Shown here: positions 31,028 to 42,348 of the stretch, in pieces | Layout of the letters: every line of letters begins with the position of its first letter | Numbering within the stretch: the stretch's first letter is position 1 | NCBI RefSeq assembly: GCF_019175285.1 | Contig: NC_056527.1 | Coordinates: forward strand, 104,088,377-104,152,376 | Direction of reading: 5' to 3' | From: Sceloporus undulatus | Taxonomy: Eukaryota; Chordata; Lepidosauria; Squamata; Phrynosomatidae | DNA length: 64,000 nucleotides | Notes under the pieces: model-generated | The model's input: the letters and a program-made list of their open reading frames with translations, nothing else | The model's database searches: none | Told to the model about the DNA's origin: nothing | Translations under genes and position numbers: made by a program

Positions 31028-33234
31028 AGGTCTTGATGTTTTCAGAACCCACTATGGATTATTATTCCACCCTCTCAATAAATCAAGGACTTGCATTTTG
31101 TTCCTGGAGGTTTTTAGAAACACATTTCTCCCTGTTTTGATACCCATCTCCCTTGTGCATTTTTTTCCCTGAAGCAGTAATGTAACTGGAGGATTCAGGA
31201 GCTGCAAAAACATAAAGGTTGCATGTGTTGTGTGATATGCTCCTTACAGATCCCCACTTTTTGCTATACCATTTTCCTACCAGTCTCCAATTTTTCCAGG
31301 AGCACCTTTTTCCTTTCTTTCCCTCACTAGTTAATGCTGGACTAAAATGGTGATTATTCACTGGGCTAGGCACCATCCAGTTACTAGCCATTGCGGAACT
31401 GGTAAGAGCCAAGAAAAGTAATATTTGGATTGTAACCAGGCAGCAGTTGTCATGCTGGCCAGGAGATTCTGAGATCTGTAGTCCAAACAGGAGTTCTCCC
31501 TGGCTCTCAAAAATAGTAAACCCTTTCTTTTTGCCTATTGGGTAACCGTTCAACTTTGCCCACACTATGCCCCTGTAAAACCAAAAGAAAAGGGTCATGA
31601 CAACTTCAGTGGAAAAATGAAAGGCAATGCCAATCAACATCCCCAGCTTTGTGTTCATGGTAATCTTTTGTTCTTTGTCCACCCCTTTTCCCCCAGTAAC
31701 AATGTCCGTGCCAAACTCTCATTATTTTCCTACAATGAGGACTTGGGGCTGCTGTAACCTTTGCAGAAGAAGAGTGCCCAAGGTCAGATATGAAACAAAA
31801 GGAGCAGGTGCCAACTCATGAAGGAAGGGAAGAGTTCAGGAAAGGGGCAGTGCCAGCACAGGACAACTTGTGCCTACCTATCAGGCAATGCCAGCCGTCT
31901 TTCCACAAAGGCTCCAAGGCTCTGTTTACAAAAGACATAATCTTTTGTAAATTAGAAAAAGGCATTTGTATCTTTACGTCTGCATATTACGCACACGACA
32001 GTTCTCCAAGGCAGATATCTTATAGTCAAATATGAAGCACAACTATGCATGTTTGTGGGCTGTCTCATGAAAGATCTTCCACATGACTTATCATTTTGTT
32101 CCCAGGGAACATTTGCTTGTCCTTGGCTCTTTCATAGTTTATGTTGTCAGGCAGATTTAAGTTGTTAGCATGGGCATATAAAACCTCAAACAGCTCAGGA
32201 TCCAGGTACTTAAAGGAGTGCCTCATTTCCTACCAAACCACCCAGGATTTAAGCTGGAAAAACTCTATTTGCAGTTTTCCAGAGTAATGTAGCTGACTAT
32301 GCTATCACATGTTGCCAGGCTTTCTTGGTTGTGGTGACCACAGTTGTGAAGGAGGAGAAGGTTGCTCATGGCAATGGAGCCACAGGTGGAGGATGGTTCA
32401 CCTGCATTCTACCTTTGAGGTAAAAAGCTTTTTTTTGGCTTTATATGAGAATGGAGATTGGCTACACTCTTTCAGTGATAAAATACAGTCACTCCAAACA
32501 TGGTCTTTAGGACTGGCATGCTTTATGCCTTAATCCCAACACTTGAAGCAAGCAAGGGGCCATAGCTCAGTGGCAAAATTATTTTCATGAACCAGAAATT
32601 ATGTCCCAGTTACTTCTGGTCAACGTTGAAGGAAATGTTTGGGTCAAGATTGTGGCCCCAATTGTATTTGGAGGGCTTAAAAAGCTCTTGTGCTTGTAAG
32701 ATACATGATTCTTGTCCCTGCCTTACACATAGAAAGTCTGGGTTCAGCCTTTTTACAGAGTGAAAGAGAATCTCTCTCTCTCTCTTCTGAGATTTTGGAA
32801 AGTCATTGCTAGTAAGTGAACTGTATTGGGCAAGGCGGGCTAATAGTCAGAGCTTGCAGAATTTAGTTTCTTGGGCTACAAATCCAGAACTTCCAGCTAA
32901 CATAACCAGTAGCAAAGCTGGTTAGGGAATTCTAGGAGTCATACACCTATCCAAAGTAATTTTTTTCCAAGTTCTCTCTGATTTTTTATGAAGCAGATGC
33001 ATATATGAAAAAAGGCAACAAAACTAATCCCAAACTCCAGTTAAGTCACATCCATACACACGAAGAAAGGCTTCATATTTACCTGCAATGGAGGCTTCTC
33101 ATGTACTCATTGAAGAATATGATAGGCAAAGTATGGTTCAAAGCAGAGTGTATGTTTCCAGTTTCTCTTCTCTCAACACTTGGGCTTCTTTAGTTCACAA
33201 ATACAGGTGTGGTGGCCTCTGTAGATAGAGCAAC

Positions 33235-33478
33235 AATAACCTTAAATAATACCCTAAAGGCATCCGTTCCTATCTGATTGTGGAAGCTAAACAGGATAAG
33301 CTCTGGTTAGTATTTGGATCGTAGACTGCCTATGAATACCAGATGCTGTAGAATATATTTCAGAAGAAGCTACTGGCAAAACCACATCTTGAGTATTCCT
33401 TGCATTAAAAAATCCTATAAAATTAATGAGGTTGCTATAAGTCAACAGGCGACGGGAAGGTGTGCACGTGCGCACAAA
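33235..33478 (+). repeat. 5S rRNA-derived SINE (uninterrupted)
   Basis: Head: TCTGATTGTGGAAGCTAAAC, GGTTAGTATTTGGATCGTAG, ATACCAGATGCTGTAGAA (compare 5S rRNA box C and its 3' CCGGGTGCTGTAGGC). Tail: CTTGAGTATTCCTTGCATT, AAAATTAATGAGGTTGC and AAGTCAACAGGCGAC, ending in a CA/CG-rich run. It shows the empty site of the MITE at 2966-3199. Confidence 0.8.
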
Positions 33479-33504
33479 CACATGCTGGACTGTGTATTCA
33501 GACA

Positions 33505-33840
33505 TTTATTTACTTATTTCTAGCTGCCTTTAAAGGCAAAGCTCTCACAAGTCAGTTTGTGAGAAACAACTATGAAATCTCACAAGTCAGTTTATGAGAA
33601 ACAACTATGAAATTCAATTAAAAACAGTCATTTAGAACAACAGTACAAATCAATATGCTGTCTGGAGATACCATCATGAAGAAAAAGAATGAAAACAACT
33701 TGATACCACCAGCATCATCCTAAAACCGTTAAGACAAAACATCTCAAGATAGAGTTTTAAGAACTGTTCACATATATCTAAGGAAGGAGTTTTCCAACTG
33801 TGGGGCCATTGCTGGAAAAGCCCTATCTCTCAGTCCTTGC
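33505..33840 (-). repeat. LINE 3' fragment with a small tandem duplication
   Basis: Resembles the LINE tails at 4640-5025 and 13670-14060. A piece of about 36 bases (CTCACAAGTCAGTTTGTGAG then AAACAACTATGAAAT) occurs twice in tandem at 33541-33612 with one difference. Confidence 0.5.
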
Positions 33841-34675
33841 TAACATTACTTCAATCCAGTGTTAGCAAAGCATAGTTTCCAATTTTGATTTTGTCCAACA
33901 ATCACAAACCCTAGTTTGGCAAATCAGGTACTGCAGCAAACCAAATTTCCTTAACTACTGCTTGGCATTAAACTTGACAACTGCAAACCTCCATCTGTAC
34001 ATGGCTTCTGACCAATTGCACACACAAATACACATTCAGTGGCTTTCCACTCCACAAAGAAAAAAGTACATGCACACATACAGAGCACAAGTTTTCTATT
34101 TAGATTGCTATCTCTATGGCTGCATTTTGCCATACATAAAGAAAACCAACAAACTAGGAACACTGGGACCCAAAACTATGCATGACTAAGCCACACATAT
34201 AGCTGGAGCCACCAAGTACACAAGGATCTTGCTCTTTGAGGTGATCCATGTTTAAACAACTGGGCATGGTAACTGGTATGCTGGCATCCTGTGAAACAAC
34301 AATCTCAATCCTTGGAGGAGGAGAACTGCAGAAGTCTCACCCAACTGCCAAACTGGTTCAATTGTGCCAATCTATCTTTACGCAAAAAGAGCTTCCTGTT
34401 ACCTGACCAAAAGGCTGCTTTTACCAGGGTGATCAAATCCCCAATGACATGTTGGGGTTTAAAGAGTTCAGATGAACAGAGGTTTTACAGACCCGGTTGT
34501 TTAACTGGTAAACAGCCTGTCCTGACCGAAAGGGCAGCAAATAATGGACAGAGCTGTTTAGCATAGAGGGCTATTTTCATGTTATTGGGTTACTATAATA
34601 AGGATCCAAGAAGAAAATAACTGACAGTCAGTAGTAGCTTGGCCTCCCTCTTTTAACAGAGTCCGAGTGTTATAG

Positions 34676-34870
34676 GAGCAGGCACTGTGGTATAGTGGTT
34701 AGAGCGTTGGTGTGAGATCCACATTCTAGTATCCAATCAATCATGAAAGTCACTGGAAATCTTGGGCCAGTCTCAGCCTCACATACCTCATAGGGTTGTT
34801 CTGAGGATAAAATAGAGAGGAGAGCTAAATACACTATGTGAAGTTCACTGGAGGAGAAACAGACTAGCAA
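34676..34870 (+). repeat. Older tRNA-derived SINE, second type
   Basis: ACTGTGGTATAGTGGTTAGA (tRNA box A-like) at the head, then TCTTGGGCCAGTCTCAGCCT and CTCATAGGGTTGTTCTGAGG. A fragment of the same type is at 57965-58062. Confidence 0.6.
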
Positions 34871-37041
34871 TGAAACCAAATGAATCATGGGCCAAATGGG
34901 CCAAATGAATCAGCTTCTCCATGTCCTCTGTGTGGAGTAAAGACGATGATGGCCCAAACCCCAGTTCTGGTGCAAACAGACTGGTTGTACCCCTCTTAAT
35001 ACACATTTAAATAATCTCAATGTTCTTTGCCTAACAAAGGAGGCTGTGACCTCACAAAGGATGGAGACATCTTGGATCTCTGAAAAAGTACCCTTTTATA
35101 TTGCTAACTGAATACAAATTTTATCTCCTGGATTTTGAAATGCTTTGTTCCCAGTGCCACATGGCCAGAAAGACAAGAGGCCTGCTTGCGTAGATATCTT
35201 TCCACAAAACAGCATAACAGCAACACCTTGAGAAAATGCAGGCCTATGACTACAATTGTCATTTTTTTTAATTCTCCTGTATGATTTTTTAAAACACCTT
35301 TGCCAGATGAAGAAGCCAGTGGAGCTTCAAAAACTTGCATTATGTATTTTGTGCATTTCATTTTTTCAAATAAAGGTATCACTGTTTTATGGAATCTGGA
35401 TGCTATTGTACTTCACATTTAAATAAGTTACTTTTTGCTGCAGGTCTTTTGGGAAGATCCAAAGACCTCTATTGTGATGCCAGGGCAGCTGTTCGAAACA
35501 TGTCCCACCATGCTGCCTGGTGCATTTGCCACTGCCACCTCTCACTCATTCTGAGGCCAGAACAAGATGCCCAGCCATGAGATCAAGGCTTGGAGCCTTG
35601 TTGTAACCTCAGAGCAAACTGACCCAAAGTGGTAGTGAACTTGCCAAGTGGCACAGCAGGCCATGCATGTGAACAGCTGGCCAAGTGACATAATGGAGGG
35701 TTAGATAATGGGGGGAGGTTGGGGCATCTCTGGGGCCAGGATACTCCAGCCTGTCTCCAAACTATCCTGGATGATGCAAACAAGGCCCTTGTTGCATGTA
35801 CCTTTGCGTCTTAATTTTATACTTGATGTCTCTCAGGAAGAGAGATCTGTCTCATTTGTATGAAACTCACTAATGGCACTGTAGAAATATTTTATTGCAT
35901 GGCAAAGTGGTTTGAGCATTAGGAAAGTCACATACTCTCAGCCTGGTAACCTACTCCAAAAAGGACAAGTAGGTGAAGAAGCAGGGATGGCAAGGAAACG
36001 AAAAAAGAGGGAACAGTCACAACTACTGCCACAATTGCTATTTTAAAAAAGTGTCTAGAACACACAAAACAGCCCAGCACTGGATTTTCACCTAATGGAA
36101 AGCAAAAACAAAGAGAGATGTGAGAGACATTCATATACATCCCTAACAAATTCAATGATGGTGTAAGACAAATCAGATCTCTGTGCACTGACCATGGACC
36201 CCTTCAACACTGATGTGCCTTCAAATATATAGCCACCTACACATATGGTATCACAAAATCACATGGGTAGGTTTTTAAAGTTATGCAAGGACTTCTCAAG
36301 TTATCAGAAACATGTAACTGTTATCTTTTTTCCACAGACCATAAAAAGGATAATGATACCCATTTACCTGGGGCAGTCTTGCAGCAATATGGGCGAGACC
36401 AGAGAGTCCTGCTCCAAATTTTTAAATAGGATTCCTATCAAGAGGTTCTCACTAAATTAAAGCCAAAACTAAAGATTATATCGTACTATTAAAGCTAAAG
36501 ATTATATCATACTAAGATGCTTCTGGCAACAGGTCAACTTTTTGTTGTAATACATCAGGTCAATCTCAGAGCCTGTTTCCAGATCCTCTCTCCCACTCAT
36601 CCCCTCGATCGTAAGCTGGGCATCGTGTTACAAAGTGACCTACAAGCCTTGGCACAGAGGCTGCTGTCACTTCAAAGTTTTTGGCCTTGAGTTTTTGCTT
36701 TAAAAGGCAGGGGCAGAAAGCACAATTAAACCCCAGACCTGCCATTTGTCCCTTCCTCTTAGATCAGAGGACTATCTGGTTATAGCACTGATTCTCCTGT
36801 CTCCACCTCACTCTCTATTTAAACCCATGCTTTTGGGAATCATCCGGCCTATAAGTGAGCCTTGTAGAACTATATGCAGCTTGCTGCTATGTAAAAATTC
36901 ATGGGGTCAAGTTTCAAGTTGGCTAAGAGCAACCCTTGGCAAATCGAAACAAAGCAACTGGCAATGCAGCTCAGCTCCTACATGAGCCATGTACCCATTT
37001 AACGCTATTTCAATGGGCAGTTACATGTGGTTATCTCATCT

Positions 37042-37115
37042 TATTATTACTATTTATTTATTTATTTATGTATATCCCATCTTTCTCCCAATATAGGGAC
37101 TCAAAATTTAAAATA
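37042..37115 (-). repeat. LINE 3' tail with TTTA repeats
   Basis: TTATTTATTTATTTATGTAT then ATCCCATCTTTCTCCCAATA, the 3' UTR block of the CR1/L2-like LINE of this window. Confidence 0.5.
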
Positions 37116-37749
37116 CCAAATGCATCTGAAGAAGCAGACTCAACTCTACGAAACCTCATGGTACCAACTCCTTTCTTTCAGTTAGTCTCAAAGGCGCTAC
37201 AAAATCTCTCTACATACCAACATTTTAAAAGGCACAAGTAAAAACAACCACAACAAAACATTAAAATGTAAATACAAAGTTTAAAAAACAAGCCATTTTA
37301 AAACACTACACATTAAAATTTAAAATATATTAAAAACAAAAATGTAGTTAAATACAATATTTCTGGAACAGATGCTGTTTGGTTGCAACTCTTCCCTACG
37401 GCACACATCTCCATGGGAAAACAAGACAATCCCCAGCTGTCCCTATCCTTTTCTGACAGAGGTGCCTCAAGGCCAGATTCTCTTTTCCACCACAGAAACA
37501 ACCTTCCTATCTTCTCATTCCCATTGCACCACTCCCTGGGAATGGGAGCTGCACCACCCTTAAAAACCACACACCACAAAGCCCATGGTGCCTAAATACT
37601 AGTGGATTCTGGGAACCTTGGTTCGACTTTCACCTCCATTTACCATCCAGGCCCTCTCACTTCCACATATACAAACATGCTCATGCTACCAATGACCAGC
37701 TCAAATTTAGACATAGTTTAAACTCTTCTTTTGCTGCCTCTTCTACTAA

Positions 37750-37985
37750 GACTGCATGGTATAATGGTTTGGGTGTTGGACTATGACTCTGGAAACCTTG
37801 ATACTGGAGATCAGATTGAGCATAAAAACCCACTGGTTTTACCCCTTGTTGGGCAAGTCACACTCTCTCAGCCTCAGAGGATGGCAATGCAAACCCCCTC
37901 TGAAGAAACCTGTCAAGAAAACCCTATGAAAGGTTCACCTTAGGGTTGCCATGTATCAAAAATGACTTGGAGGCCCACAACAATA
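37750..37985 (+). repeat. tRNA-derived SINE with BovB-like tail
   Basis: Head GCATGGTATAATGGTTTGGG with GTTGGACTATGACTCTGG, middle CACACTCTCTCAGCCTCAGA, tail AAAGGTTCACCTTAGGGTTG and ATGACTTGGAGGC, ending CACAACAAT. Confidence 0.82.
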
Positions 37986-38709
37986 TGGATACACTCATGT
38001 ACTTTGGGGGAGGAATGGGAGAAGCAACTGTAATGTTTTCAGCTTCCTAACCTGGCCAATGAAATCGAACACACAATGTGGCCCTAATGATTATTTCACA
38101 TTTTCTGAATCTCAACATGTTTCAGGAACCCATACTAATCATGTCTACAACAGCTGGTGCCAAATAAAACCTGTTAGTTCATATGATGCCACCAGGCTCT
38201 TTGTGGTTGTGTTGATGTGACAGACTAACCCAGCTAATTCTCTGCAATAAGCACAAATATGTCCCACAACCTCACAAGTCTCCATCCTGGCTTACCTTTC
38301 GAACACTGGGAACCTCTCCTTTCCTCTCCGACTTCTCCTGCCCAACTCTACTGAAGTTTGCCTTGCTACCCATTCTCCCATCTGCAGCTAAAAATAATAT
38401 TTTATTGCACCTATGCCACCGATTAGCTGCCTTGAGCCGCTGTGGGACAGGCAGAACTCCAACAGGTAAAGCATGCCCCAAGATGTCCTCCTTTTTCAGG
38501 ACATAACCTACATTTTGGGCTTCTGTCCAGGAGGAATTCCAAAACATCCTCTGTTTTGAGCCTAAGTAAGAAGCACTAATGTGTGGAAGCAGACTGAAGT
38601 CTATGAAAACTCATGCTGCCAATTTCTTTCTTTCTCTTAGTTTCAAAGGTACTACAAGATCTCTCTATGTACTGATTCTATAGACTAACACAGCTATATC
38701 TTTGAATTA

Positions 38710-38890
38710 TATTTACATAAGTATTTTTTAGCTTTTCTTTTGCATGAAAGAAAGGGAAAAAAGCATTAAAGAAAAATGTAGGACATTGCAAAAGAGAAGC
38801 AAAAAAATACGCAAATTTAAATTACTTGCTATTTACATTACACTTTGCAGTGCCTTGTCCTCCTTTGCCTATGGATATTTGGTCACCCTG
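38710..38890. mobile_element. Partial MITE with GGTCACCC end
   Basis: AATGTAGGACATTGCAAAAG and ATTTGGTCACCCTGAG match the right half of the element at 54480-54845. A further fragment may lie at 38470-38560 (GATGTCCTCCTTTTTCAGGA). Confidence 0.5.
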
Positions 38891-38952
38891 AGCATTCCCT
38901 CACCTTAAGTTGTACACATGAACTGGAAGCAGAGGAGGAGGAAGTTTCAGTT

Positions 38953-39050
38953 ATGGGTGCATTCACATTGAAGAAATAATGCGGTTTGATACCACTTTAA
39001 TTGCCATGGCTCCGTCCTACAGAATCCTGGGATTTGTAGTTTTGTGAAAC
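38953..39050. mobile_element. Left half of a hAT-like MITE
   Basis: TTCACATTGAAGAAATAATG, TTAATTGCCATGGCTCCGTC and CCTGGGATTTGTAGTTTTG; the right half is absent and a SINE follows directly. Confidence 0.65.
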
Positions 39051-39216
39051 ACCAGCCAGTGTGGTGTAATGGTTTCAGCATTGGACTATAACTCTGGCTC
39101 GATCATGGAAACTCACTGGGTGACCCTGGCCAAGTCACACTCTCTCAGCCTCAGAGGATGGGCATAGCAACCCACTTCTGAAGAAACATGCCAAGGAAAC
39201 CCCAGGATAGGTTTGC
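39051..39216 (+). repeat. tRNA-derived SINE, plus copy of an inverted pair
   Basis: Head CCAGTGTGGTGTAATGGTTT, middle CTCTCTCAGCCTCAGAGGAT, broken in the tail at CCAGGATAGGTTTGCC. Confidence 0.78.
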
Positions 39217-39362
39217 CTTCAAGTTGTTTCTTATTTATGGCGGCTCTAAGGTGAACCGATCACGGGGTTTTCTTGGCAAGATTTGTTCAGAGGAGGCTTG
39301 CCATTGCCTTCCCTTGAGGCTGAGAGAGTGTGACTTGTCCAAGCAAGTTTCATGGCCGAGTG
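39212..39362 (-). repeat. tRNA-derived SINE, minus copy of an inverted pair
   Basis: Tail-first copy joined to the plus copy: GCCTTCAAGTTGTTTCTTAT, GATCACGGGGTTTTCTTGGC, GAGAGAGTGTGACTTGTCCA. The head is missing. Confidence 0.78.
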
Positions 39363-39477
39363 AGGAATCTTTCTTATACAGTACCTGTTGCCATGCAATT
39401 CTCCCCACATTACTCTGGCTACTTTTGGTTGTTTTTCCTCCCAAATCTCCCCTCCCAATGTTTCCTCCAACATCACA

Positions 39478-39673
39478 GGTTGCATCCACACTGCAGAAAC
39501 AATCCAGTTTGACATCCCTTTAACTGCCATGGCCCAATGCGAGGGAGTCTGGGGAGTGTAGTTTATTGAGACAATTTACCTTTCTTCATCAGAGCTCCCT
39601 GAATCCCACAGCAGTGAGCCATGGCAGTTAAAGTGGTGTCAAACTGGGTTATTTCTACAGTGTGGATGTACCC
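39478..39673. mobile_element. hAT-like MITE
   Basis: TTGCATCCACACTGCAGAAA at left and TTATTTCTACAGTGTGGATG at right, inverted; arms TTTAACTGCCATGGCCCAAT and GAGCCATGGCAGTTAAAGTG. Confidence 0.8.
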
Positions 39674-39839
39674 ACTGCTCTTAGTCCACACAACTATTTT
39701 GTATGGGGAATCCATTGTACAATAGACCATGTTCTTTTTCCCTTGATGGGTTGTGTATCCCTTGATGGGTTACAATATTCCCAGGCAGGATGCTCAACCC
39801 TGGGGGGTCCCCCTTAGTATCCCAATGGCCCCCCTGGAC

Positions 39840-40190
39840 CACCCACCCTCCAGGAGGACCACCCACCTGCTTGTCGCGGGTTCGTTCCGTCCGGACGCCT
39901 GACTGGGGATCAGGCAAGGGAGCTGGGGCTGCTTGCAAGCGTGGCCACGTTGCATCAGCCAGGGATGGAGGGAGGGAGTGAGGGAGGGATGGCAGCAGCA
40001 GGCGAGGCGGGATCCGAACCCAGACCAGCCCCTCTCTCCGCCCAGTGGGCCTGGCAGAATCTTGGGTCTCTCCCTGGCTGCCATCATCCCAAGGGCTCCG
40101 CTTTCATCACCAACTCCAAGGAGGGAAGGAAGGGAGGAGAGGCATCCCAGCCAAGGGGCCGCCCAACACAATTTGCTGCCTGAGGACAAA
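39840..40190. promoter_or_regulatory. GC-rich, CpG-dense patch in the SLC6A16/CD37 spacer
   Basis: Clearly richer in G, C and CpG than the surrounding AT-rich spacer; six CpGs fall within about 30 bases near 39866-39895 (GTCGCGGGTTCGTTCCGTCC). It contains no long open frame that I believe. On minus, CAGGTGGGT at about 39858-39866 would be an acceptable splice donor, so it could hold a distal leader exon of SLC6A16. It could also be the 5' part of the BovB copy that follows directly. Confidence 0.3.
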
Positions 40191-40205
40191 AGACTTGGAA
40201 CAATA

Positions 40206-40233
<28 letters not shown>
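40206..40233. repeat. (TG)n microsatellite
   Basis: About 13 TG units at the start of the first of two duplicated BovB segments; the second segment has only TATATGTATATG there. Confidence 0.9.
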
Positions 40234-40237
<4 letters not shown>

Positions 40238-40923
40238 TATAACATGGAGAAACAGAGTGGTTCCCAACTGGCAAAGGGGTCAGACCAGGCTGCATCCTCT
40301 CCCCTTATCTGTTCAACCTGTATGCAGAACAGATGTACTGTATAAGAAAAGCAGGCTTGAACCCAGAAGAAGGAGGAGTGAAAATAGGAGGAAGGCATAT
40401 CAGCCATCAGAGAGACACAGATGATACCATACTCCTAGCCAAAAAACATCACAGACTTGGAACTATATGTATATGTTTATGAATATGAATATAACATGGA
40501 GAAACAGAGTGGTTCCCCAGTTGGCAAAGAGGTAAGACAAGGCTGCATCTTCTCATCCTATCTTGTGTATGGAGAACATATATGAAAAGCAGGCTTGGAC
40601 ACACAAGAAGGAGGAGTAAAAATAGGAGGAGAAGGAATATCAACCATCTGAGGTACGCAGACAACACCGAAAAGTTACACTGATTCAACCTAGACAATGA
40701 GGAAATAGAAAGAGTCAAAGAATTAGACTCGTACAAGCCATTGTATTCCTTATTACCATGGATGTGAAAGATGGACAGTTAAGAAAGCGGATAGGAAGAG
40801 AATTAATTCATTTGAGTTGTGGGGCTGAAGAAGAGAGCTGAGGTTAGCATGGACAGCCAAGAAGTCAAACAAATGGGTCCTAGAGCAGATCAAACTAGAA
40901 ATCTCTCTGGAAGCCAAGAGGAC

Positions 40924-40933
40924 NNNNNNNNNN
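40924..40933. other. Assembly gap (10 N)
   Basis: Ten undetermined bases inside the BovB copy. Confidence 1.
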
Positions 40934-41526
40934 AAGACGGAGGCTGTCGTACTTTGGCCACATCATGAGGAGACATGACTCACTGGGGGGGAAATAATGC
41001 TAGGAAACGTGGAGGGAAGCAGAAGAGAGGAAGGCCACATGCTAGATGGATGGACTCTATAAAAGAGGTCATGGGTATGATAAAAAGATCCATGGATATG
41101 GAGGGCTGGCTGTACTGATTTAACAGACTATCACAGCTATATCTTTGAATTCTTCCTCCGTGTTCTTGTTCTTGCCTTCAAGTGCCCTTCTGACTTACAT
41201 TTATTATTATTGTATTTCATTTGCAGGTACTTTACCACACTTATATTGAATTTTGATGGCTTATGTTGTTGGTGTGTGCCTTCAAGTTGTTTCCAACTTG
41301 TTGTTACTTGTTAACTGCCCTGGAGTGAACCCCCTGATACTACTCAGGGTGACTCTGTGGAGGAGACATCTCCAAGCCCACCTATCCTCCACTTTTCTGC
41401 TCAGGCCTTGCAAGTTTATAGCCCTGACCTGCCTAATAGAGTCTGTCCATCCAGCATTTGGTCTTCCTCTCTTTCTGCTTCCCTCAAACCTGTTCAGTTC
41501 AGTTTGTCTTTATTACAGTCACAGGA

Positions 41527-41875
41527 GTTTATCACACAAGAGGGAAGTGTCCAAATCCTGTGGATAAACAAGGGTTACATCCGGGAATATTCTGCAAAAG
41601 TGAGGTTGTTTTCAGATGATGTTCCCTGATGTTGCCATTATCTTAACCTGTGATTAAAGTGGCCAAAACACACCTCTTTTTACTTTTGGGATTTCCCTGA
41701 AAGTAAAAAGTGGCCAAAAGCAGACAAAACGTGCACTTTCATTCATGAGTTAAATCCGGGATAATGGCAACATCGGAGGACATTGGCTGAAAACAATCCC
41801 ACTTTTGTGAGATGTTCTCGGATTTAACCCCCATTTAGCCACAGGATTTGGGTACTTTCCTCCTGTGTGATAAAC
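41527..41875. mobile_element. hAT-like MITE with about 90-base inverted ends (GTTTATCACA family)
   Basis: Left GTTTATCACACAAGAGGGAA and CAAATCCTGTGGATAAAC; right inverse TAGCCACAGGATTTGGGTAC and CCTCCTGTGTGATAAAC. The ends match over about 90 bases each. The centre has TTTTTACTTTTGGGATTTCC then GAAAGTAAAAAG, a second small hairpin. Confidence 0.8.
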
Positions 41876-42185
41876 TATATAGACCAGTACAGCTAAAAAA
41901 GGGATACAGAATAAAAGATACAAGAATGTAAAAACAAGGTAAAAGCACAGGTTGAAAACATATATTTAAAATATGTAATATCAGGATTGGTGTCCGAAAG
42001 CAGCAGAGAAGTGTCAAATGGACTGGTGTGTCCTTCGTGTTTCTACAATAGAGGTGAAATAAGCCTGAGGTGGATGTCCCTGTAGTATGAGCACTGGAGT
42101 AATACATGCTCTGTTGTCTGTATTTGGCCAGAGTCACAGGGGCCTAATTTGTCTGAGAAGGGTCCCTCCAACCTTCTTAGCATTA

Positions 42186-42348
42186 CAGTTGGCCTTCCAG
42201 ATCCACTGATTCTTTATCCATGGATTCAAGCATCCACCCTTGAAAATATTCCCCAAAAGTCTAAATTCCAAACAGCAAACCTTGATCTTGCCATTTTGTA
42301 TAAGGGATACCATTTTACTATTCCACTGTATTTAATGGGACCTGAGCA
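42186..42348. mobile_element. Tigger-type MITE, right end lost
   Basis: CAGTTGGCCTTCCAGATCCA, then TATCCATGGATTCAAGCATC after TA. Sisters at 50255-50483 and 56226-56421. Confidence 0.65.

Larger units (their letters stand above)
40194..41105 (+). repeat. RTE-BovB LINE with an internal tandem duplication
   Basis: Plus-strand BovB, frame-broken. 40194-40455 and 40456-40670 are two copies of the same reverse transcriptase segment: both have AATATAACATGGAGAAACAG, GAGTGGTTCCC, AGGCTGCATC and GAAGGAGGAG. The TDDTILLA-like active site is readable at about 40417-40440. The C-terminal block (GGCTGTCGTACTTTGGCCAC) follows at 40945-41060. It carries a (TG)n run at 40206-40233 and a gap. Confidence 0.8.

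Noticed and set aside
31083-31682. A 199-codon open frame on the minus strand, the second longest in the window
   Set aside because: The translation has no recognisable domain, mixed composition and no splice-site support. It lies in AT-rich spacer DNA and includes a hAT-like or MITE-like patch near 31410-31500. I treat it as chance.
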